A DNA stretch of 64,000 bases from Arcobacter iocasae (GCF_042214795.1 NZ_CP090177.1:2852001-2916000), one strand, 5' to 3'; counted from the first letter of the stretch, positions 1 to 10,096 are shown. Notes: generated by a model not told the origin, from the letters alone. Translations and numbers: made by a program.

Positions 1-3000
1 GGAGGAAATGAATCTTTAGTTTCAACAGATGATTCAGTTTTATATGCAGGAAGCTCAAATCATGGAACAAATACAATTAGTTTTTATGATGCAAATAATG
101 CTGTAAATATTGATTTAGCTTATGACAATGGTGATGGTACTTTTGGAAGAGTTTTAGATGATGGCTCTTCAAATCATAATGTTGAAACATATATTAGAAA
201 TATAAATAATATAACAGGAACACTAAATTATGATGACATATTAAAAGGAAATAATGAGTCAAATATTATAAGTGGACTTGGTGGATTAGATACTATTTAT
301 GGAATAGGTGGTGAAAATACACTTTCAGGTGGTACTGGTAATGATACTATTTATACTGCTACTTCAAAAACAGGAAGTGATAGAGGAGATATTGCTTTAG
401 GTGGAGAAGCAACAGATAGATTAGTAGGGTCTTTCCACAAGGATTTATTAATTGGTGGTCAATTTGTAAATAATAGTGGAACTGTAACTTACACAGATAT
501 AAGCGTGGATTGGCTTGATTATAGTTCTCATACAAGTACTCATGACTATGGAGTAAATATAGATTTATCTACTGTTTCTGCTGTTACTTTTACAGGTACA
601 GATTCTGATAGAAGTGATTATGATAGTGATTATTCCAAAATATACGAGTTAGATAATACAGGAGCTTCAACTACAAACTTTGATTATATAAAAGGTATAG
701 AGTATATAAAAGGAAGTAATTATATTGATACTTTAAAAGGTGATAGTAATAATAACTCTATTTTAGCTGGTGATGGTGATGATGTTATTTATTTAGATTC
801 GGCTGGAAGTGATTATATTGATGGAGAAGGTGGTTCTAACTGGCTTAGTTTGGAAGATAACTATAGAGGAACTATTCGATTAGATAATAATTTAGCAGGT
901 ACATCAAATGGAAATGTAGAGATTCACAATGTAGCTAATGTATTAGGTAGAAGCTCAAGTGCTCAATCTGAAACTGTATGGGGTGGAAATGTAGATAATA
1001 CTTTTATTCTATTTGATGGAAATGATACAGCACTTGGTGGAAATGGTTCAGATGTATATGATATGGGTGCTGGTAATGATAGAGTTTATTCAAACTATGG
1101 AAGTGATACTTTAATAGGTGGCGCTGGAACTGACACAATAGATTATTGGGGGAATTATGGTTCTAATCAAGGTTCTATAACTATTTTAAATAATATAGTA
1201 GCAGCTGATTATAATAATTTAGCTACTGGACTTGGAAGTTTAAGCATTACAGATAAAACAGTGCAATATAGTAAATTAACTGTTGATTTAAATGGTGTTG
1301 GAAGTATTACAGATGGTGAACATTGGTTTTATCAAATAACAGATGGTAGAGGATATACTGATTATCTATATGCCACATCTAATCCAGCAAATGCTTTTGA
1401 TATAAATAATTCAAATCCTGATTTTGAAAATTATAGTTTAGGTTCAAGAGCAGATATATTTAGTGGTAGTAATTTATCAGAAGTTGTTTCAGGTAATAAT
1501 GGAAATGACACTATTTGGGCAAATGGTGGAAACGATAATATCTCAGGTGGATCTGATGAAGATACAATTTTTGGAGTTTCTGGAAATAATGTATTAAATG
1601 GTAATGGTGGAAATGATCTTATTTTTGGTGGAATAGGAAATGATAATATATATGGTGAATCAGGAAATGACACTATATATGCAAAAGCTGGTACAAATAA
1701 TATAGATGCTGGAGCCAATGATGATATTATATATGCAGGAAAAGGTGTTGATGATATAGATGGGGGAAGTGGGGAAGATACATTAAAATTTGATGGTGCC
1801 AATACAAGAGTTGTTGTAAACTTAGGAATTGATGTTTTATCTTATGATAGTTCAACAATAACAGCTGGTAAATTTATATCTAGTTGGAAAGATGGTTCAA
1901 ATGCAGAACAAACAGGAACAGTAAGCGGAATTGAAAATGTAGATGGTACAGACTTTAATGATACGATTAGAGGAAGTGATTCTGTAAATACATTAAATGC
2001 TGGTGCAGGTGATGATTATATTTTTGCAAGTTTAGGAAATGATAATATTGATGGTGGTACTAATACAGCTGGTGACTCTCAAGGTTATGGTGACTGGTTA
2101 GATATTAGTTTAATAACTACAGATAGTGGAGCTAGTATAAATCTTGGTGGTGGAACAGGACCAATAGGAGTTAGATTTGATGTCTCTGCAACACAATATA
2201 ATCAAGTTACTACAAATATTGAAAACATACAAGGTTCTCTTCAAAATGATGATATCCTTGGTAATTCTTCAAATAATATATTAGATGGAAATAGTGGAGA
2301 TGATAAAATCTATGGTATCTCTGGTGAAAATACACTATTAGGAGGAGAAGGTAATGATACTCTTTATAGTGGAACAGGTAATGATATTATAAATGGAGAA
2401 GCTGGTAATAATAGTGTTGATTATACTCATAGCCATACTGCAAATGTAAAAGTAAATCTTGATAGTTCAACACATAATGGTATAGCTTCTATGACAGGGC
2501 TTACAAGTACTATGACAGATATCTTATCAAATATCCAAAATGTAGTTACAGGTGGAGGTAATGATACAATTTGGGCAAACAGTGATACTAATAGCATAAG
2601 TACTGGTTCAGGAAATGATGTGATTTATGGAGGAACTGGAGTTGAGGTAATTAATTCAGGCTCAAACAATGACTATATTTATGCAAGCCAAGGTAATGAT
2701 ATCATAGATGGTTCTACAGAAATTGATATGGTTGATTATTCTTCAAGTTCTACAGGTATTACAGTAACTCTTGGAGATAGTGGAGCTGAAACAAATTTAG
2801 AACATACAATTGGTGGAAATGCTTACACTGATAAACTTACAAATATAGAGGCAATAACAGGTTCATCAACAGTTTCAAATAATCTTACTGGTAATAATAT
2901 GGATAATACTTTAATTGGTGGAAATCAAACAGATATTATCAAAGGTATAAGTGGTGATAATAGACTTGATGGTGGTGCTGGAGTTGATACAATTTATGCA

Positions 3001-6000
3001 GGTAGTGGAAGTGATGAAATTATTGGTGGAAACAATGCTGAAAACTGGTTATATTATACTGACTTAGGAAGTACAAATATAAATGTAAGTCTAAGAAGTG
3101 GTCAAGCTACATATGGAGCCCAAAGTGATAGTATAACTCAAATTAGACATATTAAAATGGCAAATGGAACAAATACAGTAGAAGGTGACCAATTTGATAA
3201 TACTTTAGAAGGTGGAACTGGAACAGATACTTTAAGTTTCTCTGGTGCTTCAAGTGGTGTAACAGTAAATGTTACAGCTAATGGTGTGGGAACTGCTAAC
3301 GGTGATGGAAATGATAATTTTACAGGATTTGAAAACTATACTCTTTCTTCAAATGCAGATACAATAAATCTAAGTGATGTATATGGAAGTACTATTGATG
3401 GCGGAAATTCATTAAGTGATGAGGTTGATTATTCAAATATAAATACAACATTAACGGTAACAGTTGCAAATGGAAATACAAGTGCAACTGTTACAGATGC
3501 TTCTAAAACAGATACATTAAAAAATGTAGAAAAAATCATCGGTGGATCAGGTAATGATACATTTGTAGTTTCAGATGTAACAAATATAGATACTCTTGAT
3601 GGAGGACTTGGAACAAATGAACTTCAATTAAGTGGAAGTAATCTTGACCTATCTTCTGTGACATTATTAAACTTTGATAGTATTACTGTTGCAGCTGGAG
3701 ATATTTTAACTCTTAGTGCCACTGATTTAGATGATAAAACTATGACTATTACACTTGGAAATAGTGCTACTTTAGAAGTAATAGCAACCAGTAATCCTAA
3801 TGACCATGATTTTGGTGGAATAACAGTTTTAAAAGAAACAAATGCTACGGCTCAATTGATTTCAAATGAAACAGTTAATTTAACAACAAAAAATCTTAAC
3901 AATATTTTTGATACATATACAACGACAAATGGTACTTTATCATTAGGTGAATCTCAAGTTATTGGTAAAACTATATCAGGGGCAGGAAGTGCTATTGTAG
4001 AAATAAGTGCTGATAGTAATCAAGATTATAGTTCTATTCTAACACTTGATACCCCTACAAATGGAACAGTTAAATTCACAGCAAATTCAACCTTTACAGG
4101 AGATTTTGCAAATTCAAATATTGTAGTAAATAATGCAGTTACATTAAGTACAACTTTTGATAAATTATCTGGTAAAACGGATGTATTAAGTGGTGCAGGT
4201 AATGTAACTCTTTCTGATACAAATGTGGATGCAAGTAATGTAGATGCTGTAGCAAATGCTATAGATGGAGTATTAACTGCAACCATAACTACAGGAGAGG
4301 TAAAAGCGACATTAGATGCAATCACAAATGTAAATGCTAATGATAATATTACCTTTACTACAACTGATACAACTGTAGATGCAAGCGATTTAGTTGACTT
4401 AAATGCAAAAGTTGATACTTTTGGTGTAGATACAATTACAGATATTACAGAAGCTTATAATACAACAAATGTAGCAACAGAGGTTGTAAATGCATTAAAT
4501 ATTACTGGAAATACAGAAAAAGTTCTAATAACAGGTGGTTCTTTAGCAGCAAGTGATGTAAATACAATATCAGCTGCAACAACAGGAGTTGTAACAGCAA
4601 TAGTAACAGCAGCAGCTGCATCAACCTTGGCAAGTGCATTAACAAATACAGATACAAATGATGTATTAACAATAACAGTAAATGCAGAAACTGGTGGAGT
4701 AGCTACATCTGCTAGTGATCTTGTATCTTTAAATGGAGATACCAATCAAGTTATTACAATGAGTGCAGTAACAAGTGTAAGTGGTACATATAGTGACTTA
4801 AATGATATATATGTAACAAATGCAGCACAATATAATGGTGAAGGGGATGAAGCAGTCACAATTACAGGAACAGTAAGTGCAACACAAGCAGATACAATAG
4901 CAGATGCAACAAGTGGAATAGTAACAGCAACAGTAGCAGCAGATAGCGCTTCAGCATTAAACTCAGCATTAGAAGATAGTGGTTCACAAGTAAATGCATA
5001 TAGTTTAACTATAAGTGGAACAACAGTATCAGCTTCTGATTTAATTACTTTAGATAGCAAAACATCAGTTGCAATTGATACAAATACAAACATAACAACA
5101 ATAACTGGAAGTGCAGCAGAGTTAAAAACAGTGCTTGAATCAACTGGTATAAATACAGCTGCAAATGTAAATATTGAAATTACTGGAACGACAGCGGTAA
5201 CATTAGCCCAATTAAAAGCAATTAATGATGCAACCAGTGGAGATATTACATTAAATGCTCAATCAATAAGTGCAGATTATTCAGGTCTTTCATCAGATGT
5301 AAAAGCTGCATTTGCAGGAAATATTACAGAACATACTGGAACAATTCACTTAACAGATACTTCTGTTAGTGCAAGTGATGTAAATATAGTAGCAAAAGTA
5401 ACAACAGGAGTAGTAACAGCAGTAGTAACAGCAGATACAGCAGCTGCACTAGTTTCAAACTTAACAGATGCCTCTTCAAATGATGCTTTAACTTTAACAG
5501 TAACAGGAAGTGCAGCAGCATCAGATTTAAATATATTGGATGGCAAAACATCAGTTGATGTAATAGTAAATGCAACTAATGTAACTGGAAGCTACAATGA
5601 TTTAAACAGTTTATATGTGACAAATGCTGGAAATTTTAGTGGACTAGGTAATGAAGTTATAACAGTAAGTGATACAACTATATCTGCAGGTGATTTATCG
5701 ACAATAAATACTTACACTACAGGTAATGTTGATGTTACAAATGTAACTAATATAGAAGGAACATTAGCAGAGGTTAATGCACTATATGGAGAATCAGGAT
5801 TTAGTAACTTATCTGGTAATACAGTAGATTTATCAACTTCAGGTAATTTTGATAGTGTTACTGACTTTAGTAATATAAATAATGGTGATATTGATAATTT
5901 AAATTTTGATACTGGTGATGATAAACTCTCTTTTACAGATAGTTCAAGTTTTGATAACTTTACTAATAAATTTAATAATATTGATTTAAATAGTGGAAAT

Positions 6001-6633
6001 GATGAGTTTGATTTCTCTTCAGCTGTAACAAGTGATTTAGATTTTAGCAATGTTTCAAATCTTGAAACATTGAATTTTAGTGACAATGATGATTCTGTAA
6101 CTTTTGGAAGTGATGAATATACTGCTGGTATTAGAACATTAAATTTAGGAGATGGAACAAATACAGCTGACTTAAATGCAGATACTTCATCTTCTGTAAG
6201 TGTAAATGGTGGAATAGGAAATGATGAATTTGTACTTGACTTTAGTAGAATTAGTGAAAAGGATTATCAAGTAGATGGTTCTGCGGGAAGTGATACTATT
6301 ACACTACATGGATATAACGGTCAAGATGCTCAAAGTTCACTTAATAATGTATTTAATAGTATGGAAAAATTAGACTTGTCTGATTCTGGTGGAACATTTA
6401 CAATTGATGCAGATGTAATTAATAGTTGGAATGGTACATCTAATGAATTTACAATAAGTGGGGCAGGGGATGATACTTTAAATATTACGACAACAGATAA
6501 TAACTATAGTTGGTCAACTGATGGTACAACATGGAATAGTGGTGATATTAGTGATGCGGGAGCCGGTACATATTATATAGATACAGATAATAGTACTCCA
6601 TCTACTGATTTAACAATACATGTTGTGGCATAG
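1..6633 (+). CDS. giant RTX-type calcium-binding secreted protein, 5' end missing
   Basis: The frame is open from the first base of the window to the stop at 6633 (2210 residues visible), so the start lies upstream; the GTG at 505 is inside the protein. The visible N-terminal half is full of RTX nonapeptides (GGxGxDxIx), such as GAGNDRVY, GGAGTDTIDY, GNGGNDLIFGG and GEGNDTLYSG, in blocks from about 750 to 3600. These bind calcium as parallel beta rolls in type I-secreted proteins. From about 4204 to 5760 the RTX repeats give way to 105-111-residue modules rich in Thr/Val/Ala/Ser. The last 250 residues are Asp/Ser/Asn-rich and end in hydrophobic LTIHVVA after an acidic stretch, consistent with an uncleaved C-terminal type I secretion signal. 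I noticed no cysteine. Likely an extracellular adhesin or S-layer-like protein; the transporter genes are not in the window. Family assignment is solid, function inferred. Confidence 0.9.
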   Translation, partial: GGNESLVSTDDSVLYAGSSNHGTNTISFYDANNAVNIDLAYDNGDGTFGRVLDDGSSNHNVETYIRNINNITGTLNYDDILKGNNESNIISGLGGLDTIYGIGGENTLSGGTGNDTIYTATSKTGSDRGDIALGGEATDRLVGSFHKDLLIGGQFVNNSGTVTYTDISVDWLDYSSHTSTHDYGVNIDLSTVSAVTFTGTDSDRSDYDSDYSKIYELDNTGASTTNFDYIKGIEYIKGSNYIDTLKGDSNNNSILAGDGDDVIYLDSAGSDYIDGEGGSNWLSLEDNYRGTIRLDNNLAGTSNGNVEIHNVANVLGRSSSAQSETVWGGNVDNTFILFDGNDTALGGNGSDVYDMGAGNDRVYSNYGSDTLIGGAGTDTIDYWGNYGSNQGSITILNNIVAADYNNLATGLGSLSITDKTVQYSKLTVDLNGVGSITDGEHWFYQITDGRGYTDYLYATSNPANAFDINNSNPDFENYSLGSRADIFSGSNLSEVVSGNNGNDTIWANGGNDNISGGSDEDTIFGVSGNNVLNGNGGNDLIFGGIGNDNIYGESGNDTIYAKAGTNNIDAGANDDIIYAGKGVDDIDGGSGEDTLKFDGANTRVVVNLGIDVLSYDSSTITAGKFISSWKDGSNAEQTGTVSGIENVDGTDFNDTIRGSDSVNTLNAGAGDDYIFASLGNDNIDGGTNTAGDSQGYGDWLDISLITTDSGASINLGGGTGPIGVRFDVSATQYNQVTTNIENIQGSLQNDDILGNSSNNILDGNSGDDKIYGISGENTLLGGEGNDTLYSGTGNDIINGEAGNNSVDYTHSHTANVKVNLDSSTHNGIASMTGLTSTMTDILSNIQNVVTGGGNDTIWANSDTNSISTGSGNDVIYGGTGVEVINSGSNNDYIYASQGNDIIDGSTEIDMVDYSSSSTGITVTLGDSGAETNLEHTIGGNAYTDKLTNIEAITGSSTVSNNLTGNNMDNTLIGGNQTDIIKGISGDNRLDGGAGVDTIYAGSGSDEIIGGNNAENWLYYTDLGSTNINVSLRSGQATYGAQSDSITQIRHIKMANGTNTVEGDQFDNTLEGGTGTDTLSFSGASSGVTVNVTANGVGTANGDGNDNFTGFENYTLSSNADTINLSDVYGSTIDGGNSLSDEVDYSNINTTLTVTVANGNTSATVTDASKTDTLKNVEKIIGGSGNDTFVVSDVTNIDTLDGGLGTNELQLSGSNLDLSSVTLLNFDSITVAAGDILTLSATDLDDKTMTITLGNSATLEVIATSNPNDHDFGGITVLKETNATAQLISNETVNLTTKNLNNIFDTYTTTNGTLSLGESQVIGKTISGAGSAIVEISADSNQDYSSILTLDTPTNGTVKFTANSTFTGDFANSNIVVNNAVTLSTTFDKLSGKTDVLSGAGNVTLSDTNVDASNVDAVANAIDGVLTATITTGEVKATLDAITNVNANDNITFTTTDTTVDASDLVDLNAKVDTFGVDTITDITEAYNTTNVATEVVNALNITGNTEKVLITGGSLAASDVNTISAATTGVVTAIVTAAAASTLASALTNTDTNDVLTITVNAETGGVATSASDLVSLNGDTNQVITMSAVTSVSGTYSDLNDIYVTNAAQYNGEGDEAVTITGTVSATQADTIADATSGIVTATVAADSASALNSALEDSGSQVNAYSLTISGTTVSASDLITLDSKTSVAIDTNTNITTITGSAAELKTVLESTGINTAANVNIEITGTTAVTLAQLKAINDATSGDITLNAQSISADYSGLSSDVKAAFAGNITEHTGTIHLTDTSVSASDVNIVAKVTTGVVTAVVTADTAAALVSNLTDASSNDALTLTVTGSAAASDLNILDGKTSVDVIVNATNVTGSYNDLNSLYVTNAGNFSGLGNEVITVSDTTISAGDLSTINTYTTGNVDVTNVTNIEGTLAEVNALYGESGFSNLSGNTVDLSTSGNFDSVTDFSNINNGDIDNLNFDTGDDKLSFTDSSSFDNFTNKFNNIDLNSGNDEFDFSSAVTSDLDFSNVSNLETLNFSDNDDSVTFGSDEYTAGIRTLNLGDGTNTADLNADTSSSVSVNGGIGNDEFVLDFSRISEKDYQVDGSAGSDTITLHGYNGQDAQSSLNNVFNSMEKLDLSDSGGTFTIDADVINSWNGTSNEFTISGAGDDTLNITTTDNNYSWSTDGTTWNSGDISDAGAGTYYIDTDNSTPSTDLTIHVVA
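4204..5760 (+). repeat. tandem ~105-111-residue protein modules inside the RTX gene
   Basis: Translated in the RTX frame, related units begin near 4204, 4522, 4855, 5167, 5341 and 5656. Spacings are 318, 333, 312, 174 and 315 bases, so the fourth is a half-unit. Each unit carries a core like SASDVNxIxxxTTGVVTA, then a (T/S)xxxND(A/V)LT strand, a SASDLxxLDxKTSV segment and a GSYNDLNxLYVTNA segment. Divergence between copies is substantial, so these are old duplications rather than recent slippage. I do not recognise a named domain. Confidence 0.75.
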
Positions 6634-6634
6634 A

Positions 6635-6653
6635 ACAAAGGTTCTTGCTTTGT
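6635..6653 (+). terminator. weak hairpin after the RTX gene
   Basis: ACAAAG (6635-6640) pairs with CTTTGT (6648-6653) across a 7-base loop just after the RTX stop codon. No U-run follows, so this is at best a weak terminator or an mRNA 3' end structure that still lets transcription continue into the SapC gene. Confidence 0.25.
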
Positions 6654-6707
6654 AATGGGTTTAAAAAGAAATAAGAGATAAAATAATTTAAATATAAAAG
6701 GATAAAA

Positions 6708-7394
6708 ATGTATAAAAATATAGAAGTTTTGGATAAAGAAAAATTTAAAGATATAAAGTTTACGGAAGTAGAAGCAAAAGAAGTTGGTAAAAATATCGGA
6801 CTTATACCTCTTGGTTTTACAGAAATTTGGAATGCAAGTCATGATTGTGCTGTTATAATAAGTGCTGGTGAAAATGCTGAATTCTTAGCTTTTTGTGGAG
6901 TTACAAATGAAGTTACTATTTTCAATAAAGAAAATGTTTATCTACCAGCATTTATAAGAACATATCCTTTTTTAAATATGGATGTTAGAAATGAAAAAAA
7001 TGAAGCTAGTAGTGTTATAGGAATAGATAAAAACCCACAATTTGTAGCAAAAAATAAAAAGATATCTATAATAGATAAAGATAAAAATATTTCAAAAGAA
7101 GCAAATGATAAGATTGAATTAGTACGGGAATTAAATAGACAAAGAGAAGTTTCAAGAAAGATAATTTTAGAACTAAAAGAGCATGATTTATTAGTTAAAA
7201 AAGATTTAAATGTAAAAGTACAAGAAGAAGAAAAAGTAATTTTAGAAGAGTTTTATATTATTGATATTCAAAAACTTATTAAACTTGATGATAAGATATT
7301 AGCTACTTGGGCTAGAAAAGGTTGGATGGGTATATTTGATGCTCATGTAAAATCTATTGCTAATTTTAAAAAAGTTTTAGAATCAAATAAATAA
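6708..7394 (+). CDS. SapC family protein
   Basis: A 228-residue protein with the SapC-family pattern: an N-terminal segment with IPLGFTEIWNASHDCAVIIS, then YLPAFIRTYPFL, which matches the family's conserved (Y/F)xPAYIRRYPF motif, and a C-terminal WARKGWMGIFDAHVKS segment. Pfam links the family to the Campylobacter fetus S-layer locus, but biochemical function is unclear. No signal peptide is seen, so it is probably cytoplasmic. The start has a good ribosome site (AAAGGA) 74 bases after the RTX stop, and the FkbM/TPR gene follows within 20 bases, so co-transcription with both is likely. I infer a role in modification, folding or export of the RTX protein. Confidence 0.85.
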   Translation: MYKNIEVLDKEKFKDIKFTEVEAKEVGKNIGLIPLGFTEIWNASHDCAVIISAGENAEFLAFCGVTNEVTIFNKENVYLPAFIRTYPFLNMDVRNEKNEASSVIGIDKNPQFVAKNKKISIIDKDKNISKEANDKIELVRELNRQREVSRKIILELKEHDLLVKKDLNVKVQEEEKVILEEFYIIDIQKLIKLDDKILATWARKGWMGIFDAHVKSIANFKKVLESNK

Positions 7395-7401
7395 TTAAAC
7401 T

Positions 7402-7417
7402 AACGGAGATTACGATA
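7402..7417 (+). promoter_or_regulatory. ribosome binding site facing a non-canonical start codon
   Basis: AACGGAG at 7402-7408 is followed after six bases by ATA (7415-7417), where homology of the FkbM protein begins. The spacing is ideal for a start codon at this place, which suggests initiation at ATA or a recent ATG-to-ATA change (or a sequencing error). Confidence 0.55.
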
Positions 7418-10039
7418 GAAAATTTATTAGAAAATAATGGATTTAATAGATTAGTAAAAGGCAAAAATGGTTATTGCCTTTATAATCATAATGATATCTA
7501 CATTGGCAAATCAATAGAAGAGTATGGTGAATTTTCAATCCATGAGGCAAATTTATTTGAAAAGACTTGTAAGGAAGGTGATATTGTTTTTGAAGTGGGT
7601 TCTAATATAGGAACCCATACTCAAATACTATCTCAAATAGTAACTAACAAAGGTAGAGTTATAGCCTTTGAACCCCAAAGATTAGCTTTCCAAACCCTTT
7701 GTGCAAACTTGGCAATTAATAGTATTACAAATGTAGATGCTTATAATCAAGCAGTTGGTCAAAAAGTTGATAAAATAAATGTACCTGATTTAGATTATTC
7801 AAAAAGTAATAATTTTGGTGGAATAAGCTTAGAAAATATAGAAAAGGGAAAAGAAGTTCATCAAAGAACTTTAGATGAATTTATTGATAAAGTAAGTGCT
7901 TTTGATTTTTTGAAAATAGATGTGGAAGGCATGGAAATAGATGTTCTTCTTGGGGCTAAGAAGATTGTATCAAAATTCAAACCAATTATATATTTAGAAA
8001 ATGACCGACAAGAAAAATCAGAAAAACTAATAAACCTAATGTGGTCAATGGGATATAAACTCTATTGGCATTTACCTCCTTTGTATAATTTAGATAATTT
8101 TTTCAACAATGACAATAATATTTTCCATAATATAGTTTCTGTAAATATGCTTTGTATTCATGAAAGTATGAAATATGATTTTGATTTAAATGAGTTTAAT
8201 TTAACAGAGATTACTGATGCACTTTATCATCCTATAAGCCAAAGAAAACTAGAAAAACAAAAAGAGTATAATGATAAATTAAAAGAATCAGCAACTGCTT
8301 ATAAAAACAAAGATTATCAAAAGGCACTAAATATCATCTCTTATTTGATAGAAAAAGGGTATAAAACAGCAGAAGTCTATAACAATCTAGCTCTTTTATA
8401 TAGTAAACTTCAAAAATGGCAAGAATCAGTTGATTCTTACCAAATATCTCTAAGACTTGACCCAAATTATTTAAATAGTTATTTTAATTTTGCAGCCTTA
8501 TTAAAGGGATTAAAAAGATATAAAGATGCTTTACAAGTTTATGTTATGGGTGTGAGAAAATATCCAAAAGATTTTAATCTACATAATAACATTGGAATGG
8601 TTTATGAGACTTTGGGAGAAGATAATAACGCCATTGAAGCATATAAAAATGCTGTTAGAGTTAATCCAAAATTTGCAAAAGCAATTAATAATATAGCAGT
8701 AATTTTATATAAACAAAAAAGATACAAAGAGTCTAGTGATATGTTTGAGTTAGCACTTAAAACAGACCCTAATTATGTTGAAGTATACAGTAATCTAGGA
8801 GCTGCACTTAATCGCCAAAAACGGTATGATGAGTCAATAAAAGCTTTAGAAACATCCATAGAAAAACTACCTAAGAGCGCAGGGGCCTATACCAATCTTG
8901 GGAATGTATATAATAAACTATTTGAGTATAAAAAAGCAGAAGAACTTCACAAAAAATCTATCAAACTCGAACCAAAAGGCTCTAATGCATATGCAAATTT
9001 AGCCTCATCTTTAAAAAACCAAGGATTAGTTAAAAAGGCTATAGAATCTTATAGAAAAGCAATCACACTTGAACCAAATTTTGTAAATGCACATTTTGAT
9101 CTTTCTACTGCATTATTAACTTTAGGTGAATTTGAAGAGGGCTTTTTGGAATATGAGTGGAGATTTAAAAAAGATGAAATGCTTCCTCATATCGTAAAAT
9201 ACAAAGAGATATTTTCAAAACCAATGCTTACAAAAAACACTAAGGCAAAAGATAAAGTTGTTTTAATACATAGTGAACAAGGATTTGGTGATAGTATAAT
9301 GTTTGCAAGATTTATACCTCAAATAAAAGAAAAATTTTCTTGTAAAATTATATTTAAAGCACGGGATGAACTTGTGGAACTGTTAAAAAATAATTGTGAT
9401 ATTGATGAAGTTTATTATAGAAGTAAACCAACACCAGAATTTGATTTTCATCTTCCTATTATGAGTGCAGCTTTTGTCTTAGGTATTAAAGATTATAAAG
9501 ATTTTAGTTCAAGTGCATGTATAAATAATCTAGAAGATGATAAAACTTTAGCTATACAAAAAGAAAATAAAAAATATAATATTGGGATTTGTTGGAGTGC
9601 AAGTGTAACAGGTGAGAGTTATGAAGGTAAAGTTTTTGATTTAAAATACTTTGAACCTTTAATAAATAGCGAAAATTTTAATATTTATTCTTTACAAGTT
9701 GGTGATGGAAAGAGTGATATTGAAAAAAATGGTTTTACTAATAAAATTATTGATATAACAGATTCTTTAACTGATTTCAAAAAAACTGCAATTTTTGCAA
9801 AAAAGTTAGACTTAGTTATAACTTCAGACACAAGTGTTGCTCATCTTTGTGGTGCAATAGGCGTAAAAACATGGACTTTATTGCAAAAATTTCCAGACTG
9901 GAGATGGGAAAATAAAGGTGAAAAGTCTTATATGTATGACTCTATGAAATTGATTAGACAAAAACATGATAGAAATTGGGAAACAGTTTTTCAATCTTTG
10001 TTTGATAAAGTTCAAAAAGAGTTTAAAGTAAAGTTATAA
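7415..10039 (+). CDS. FkbM methyltransferase / TPR / glycosyltransferase-like fusion
   Basis: The three-part protein has an N-terminal FkbM-type SAM methyltransferase (EVGSNIGTHT near residue 60, KIDVEGMEIDVLLGA near 167-181), about nine TPR units (residues ~290-583) and a C-terminal GT9/heptosyltransferase-like half (IHSEQGFGDSIMFARF; TSDTSVAHLCGAIG). TPR-GT fusions of this kind modify surface polymers or proteins. Coherent FkbM sequence (IENLLENNGFNRLVKG) extends upstream of the only ordinary start in the frame, the GTG at 7595, which would cut through the SAM motif. No ATG, GTG or TTG exists between the in-frame stop at 7388 and 7595. A ribosome site GGAG (7405-7408) sits six bases before ATA at 7415, which I take as the start; ATT 7409 or ACG 7412 are alternatives. 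Family calls are firm, start uncertain. Confidence 0.82.
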   Translation: MENLLENNGFNRLVKGKNGYCLYNHNDIYIGKSIEEYGEFSIHEANLFEKTCKEGDIVFEVGSNIGTHTQILSQIVTNKGRVIAFEPQRLAFQTLCANLAINSITNVDAYNQAVGQKVDKINVPDLDYSKSNNFGGISLENIEKGKEVHQRTLDEFIDKVSAFDFLKIDVEGMEIDVLLGAKKIVSKFKPIIYLENDRQEKSEKLINLMWSMGYKLYWHLPPLYNLDNFFNNDNNIFHNIVSVNMLCIHESMKYDFDLNEFNLTEITDALYHPISQRKLEKQKEYNDKLKESATAYKNKDYQKALNIISYLIEKGYKTAEVYNNLALLYSKLQKWQESVDSYQISLRLDPNYLNSYFNFAALLKGLKRYKDALQVYVMGVRKYPKDFNLHNNIGMVYETLGEDNNAIEAYKNAVRVNPKFAKAINNIAVILYKQKRYKESSDMFELALKTDPNYVEVYSNLGAALNRQKRYDESIKALETSIEKLPKSAGAYTNLGNVYNKLFEYKKAEELHKKSIKLEPKGSNAYANLASSLKNQGLVKKAIESYRKAITLEPNFVNAHFDLSTALLTLGEFEEGFLEYEWRFKKDEMLPHIVKYKEIFSKPMLTKNTKAKDKVVLIHSEQGFGDSIMFARFIPQIKEKFSCKIIFKARDELVELLKNNCDIDEVYYRSKPTPEFDFHLPIMSAAFVLGIKDYKDFSSSACINNLEDDKTLAIQKENKKYNIGICWSASVTGESYEGKVFDLKYFEPLINSENFNIYSLQVGDGKSDIEKNGFTNKIIDITDSLTDFKKTAIFAKKLDLVITSDTSVAHLCGAIGVKTWTLLQKFPDWRWENKGEKSYMYDSMKLIRQKHDRNWETVFQSLFDKVQKEFKVKL

Positions 10040-10054
10040 TACTTTAAACTCTTT
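10016..10054. terminator. bidirectional terminator hairpin, 15-bp perfect stem
   Basis: AAAGAGTTTAAAGTA (10016-10030) pairs perfectly with TACTTTAAACTCTTT (10040-10054) around a 9-base loop. The stem includes the last codons and stop of the FkbM/TPR gene and lies between two convergent genes, so it probably ends transcription from both sides. Confidence 0.7.
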
Positions 10055-10096
10055 ATTAAAATATAATTCTTGATATTTATATAAAGGTTAAATATC

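Noticed and set aside
505..507. GTG as the start of the RTX protein
   Set aside because: The same frame is open upstream to base 1 and already encodes RTX-like repeats there.
1431..6086. Several long open frames on the minus strand across the RTX gene (for example 1431-1802 and 5712-6086), and a Leu-rich plus-strand frame at 5366-5575
   Set aside because: They follow from the repetitive, biased composition of the RTX gene, have no ribosome sites and give low-complexity peptides.
7595..7597. GTG as the start of the FkbM/TPR gene
   Set aside because: It would begin inside the conserved EVGSNIG SAM-binding motif and remove conserved sequence upstream.
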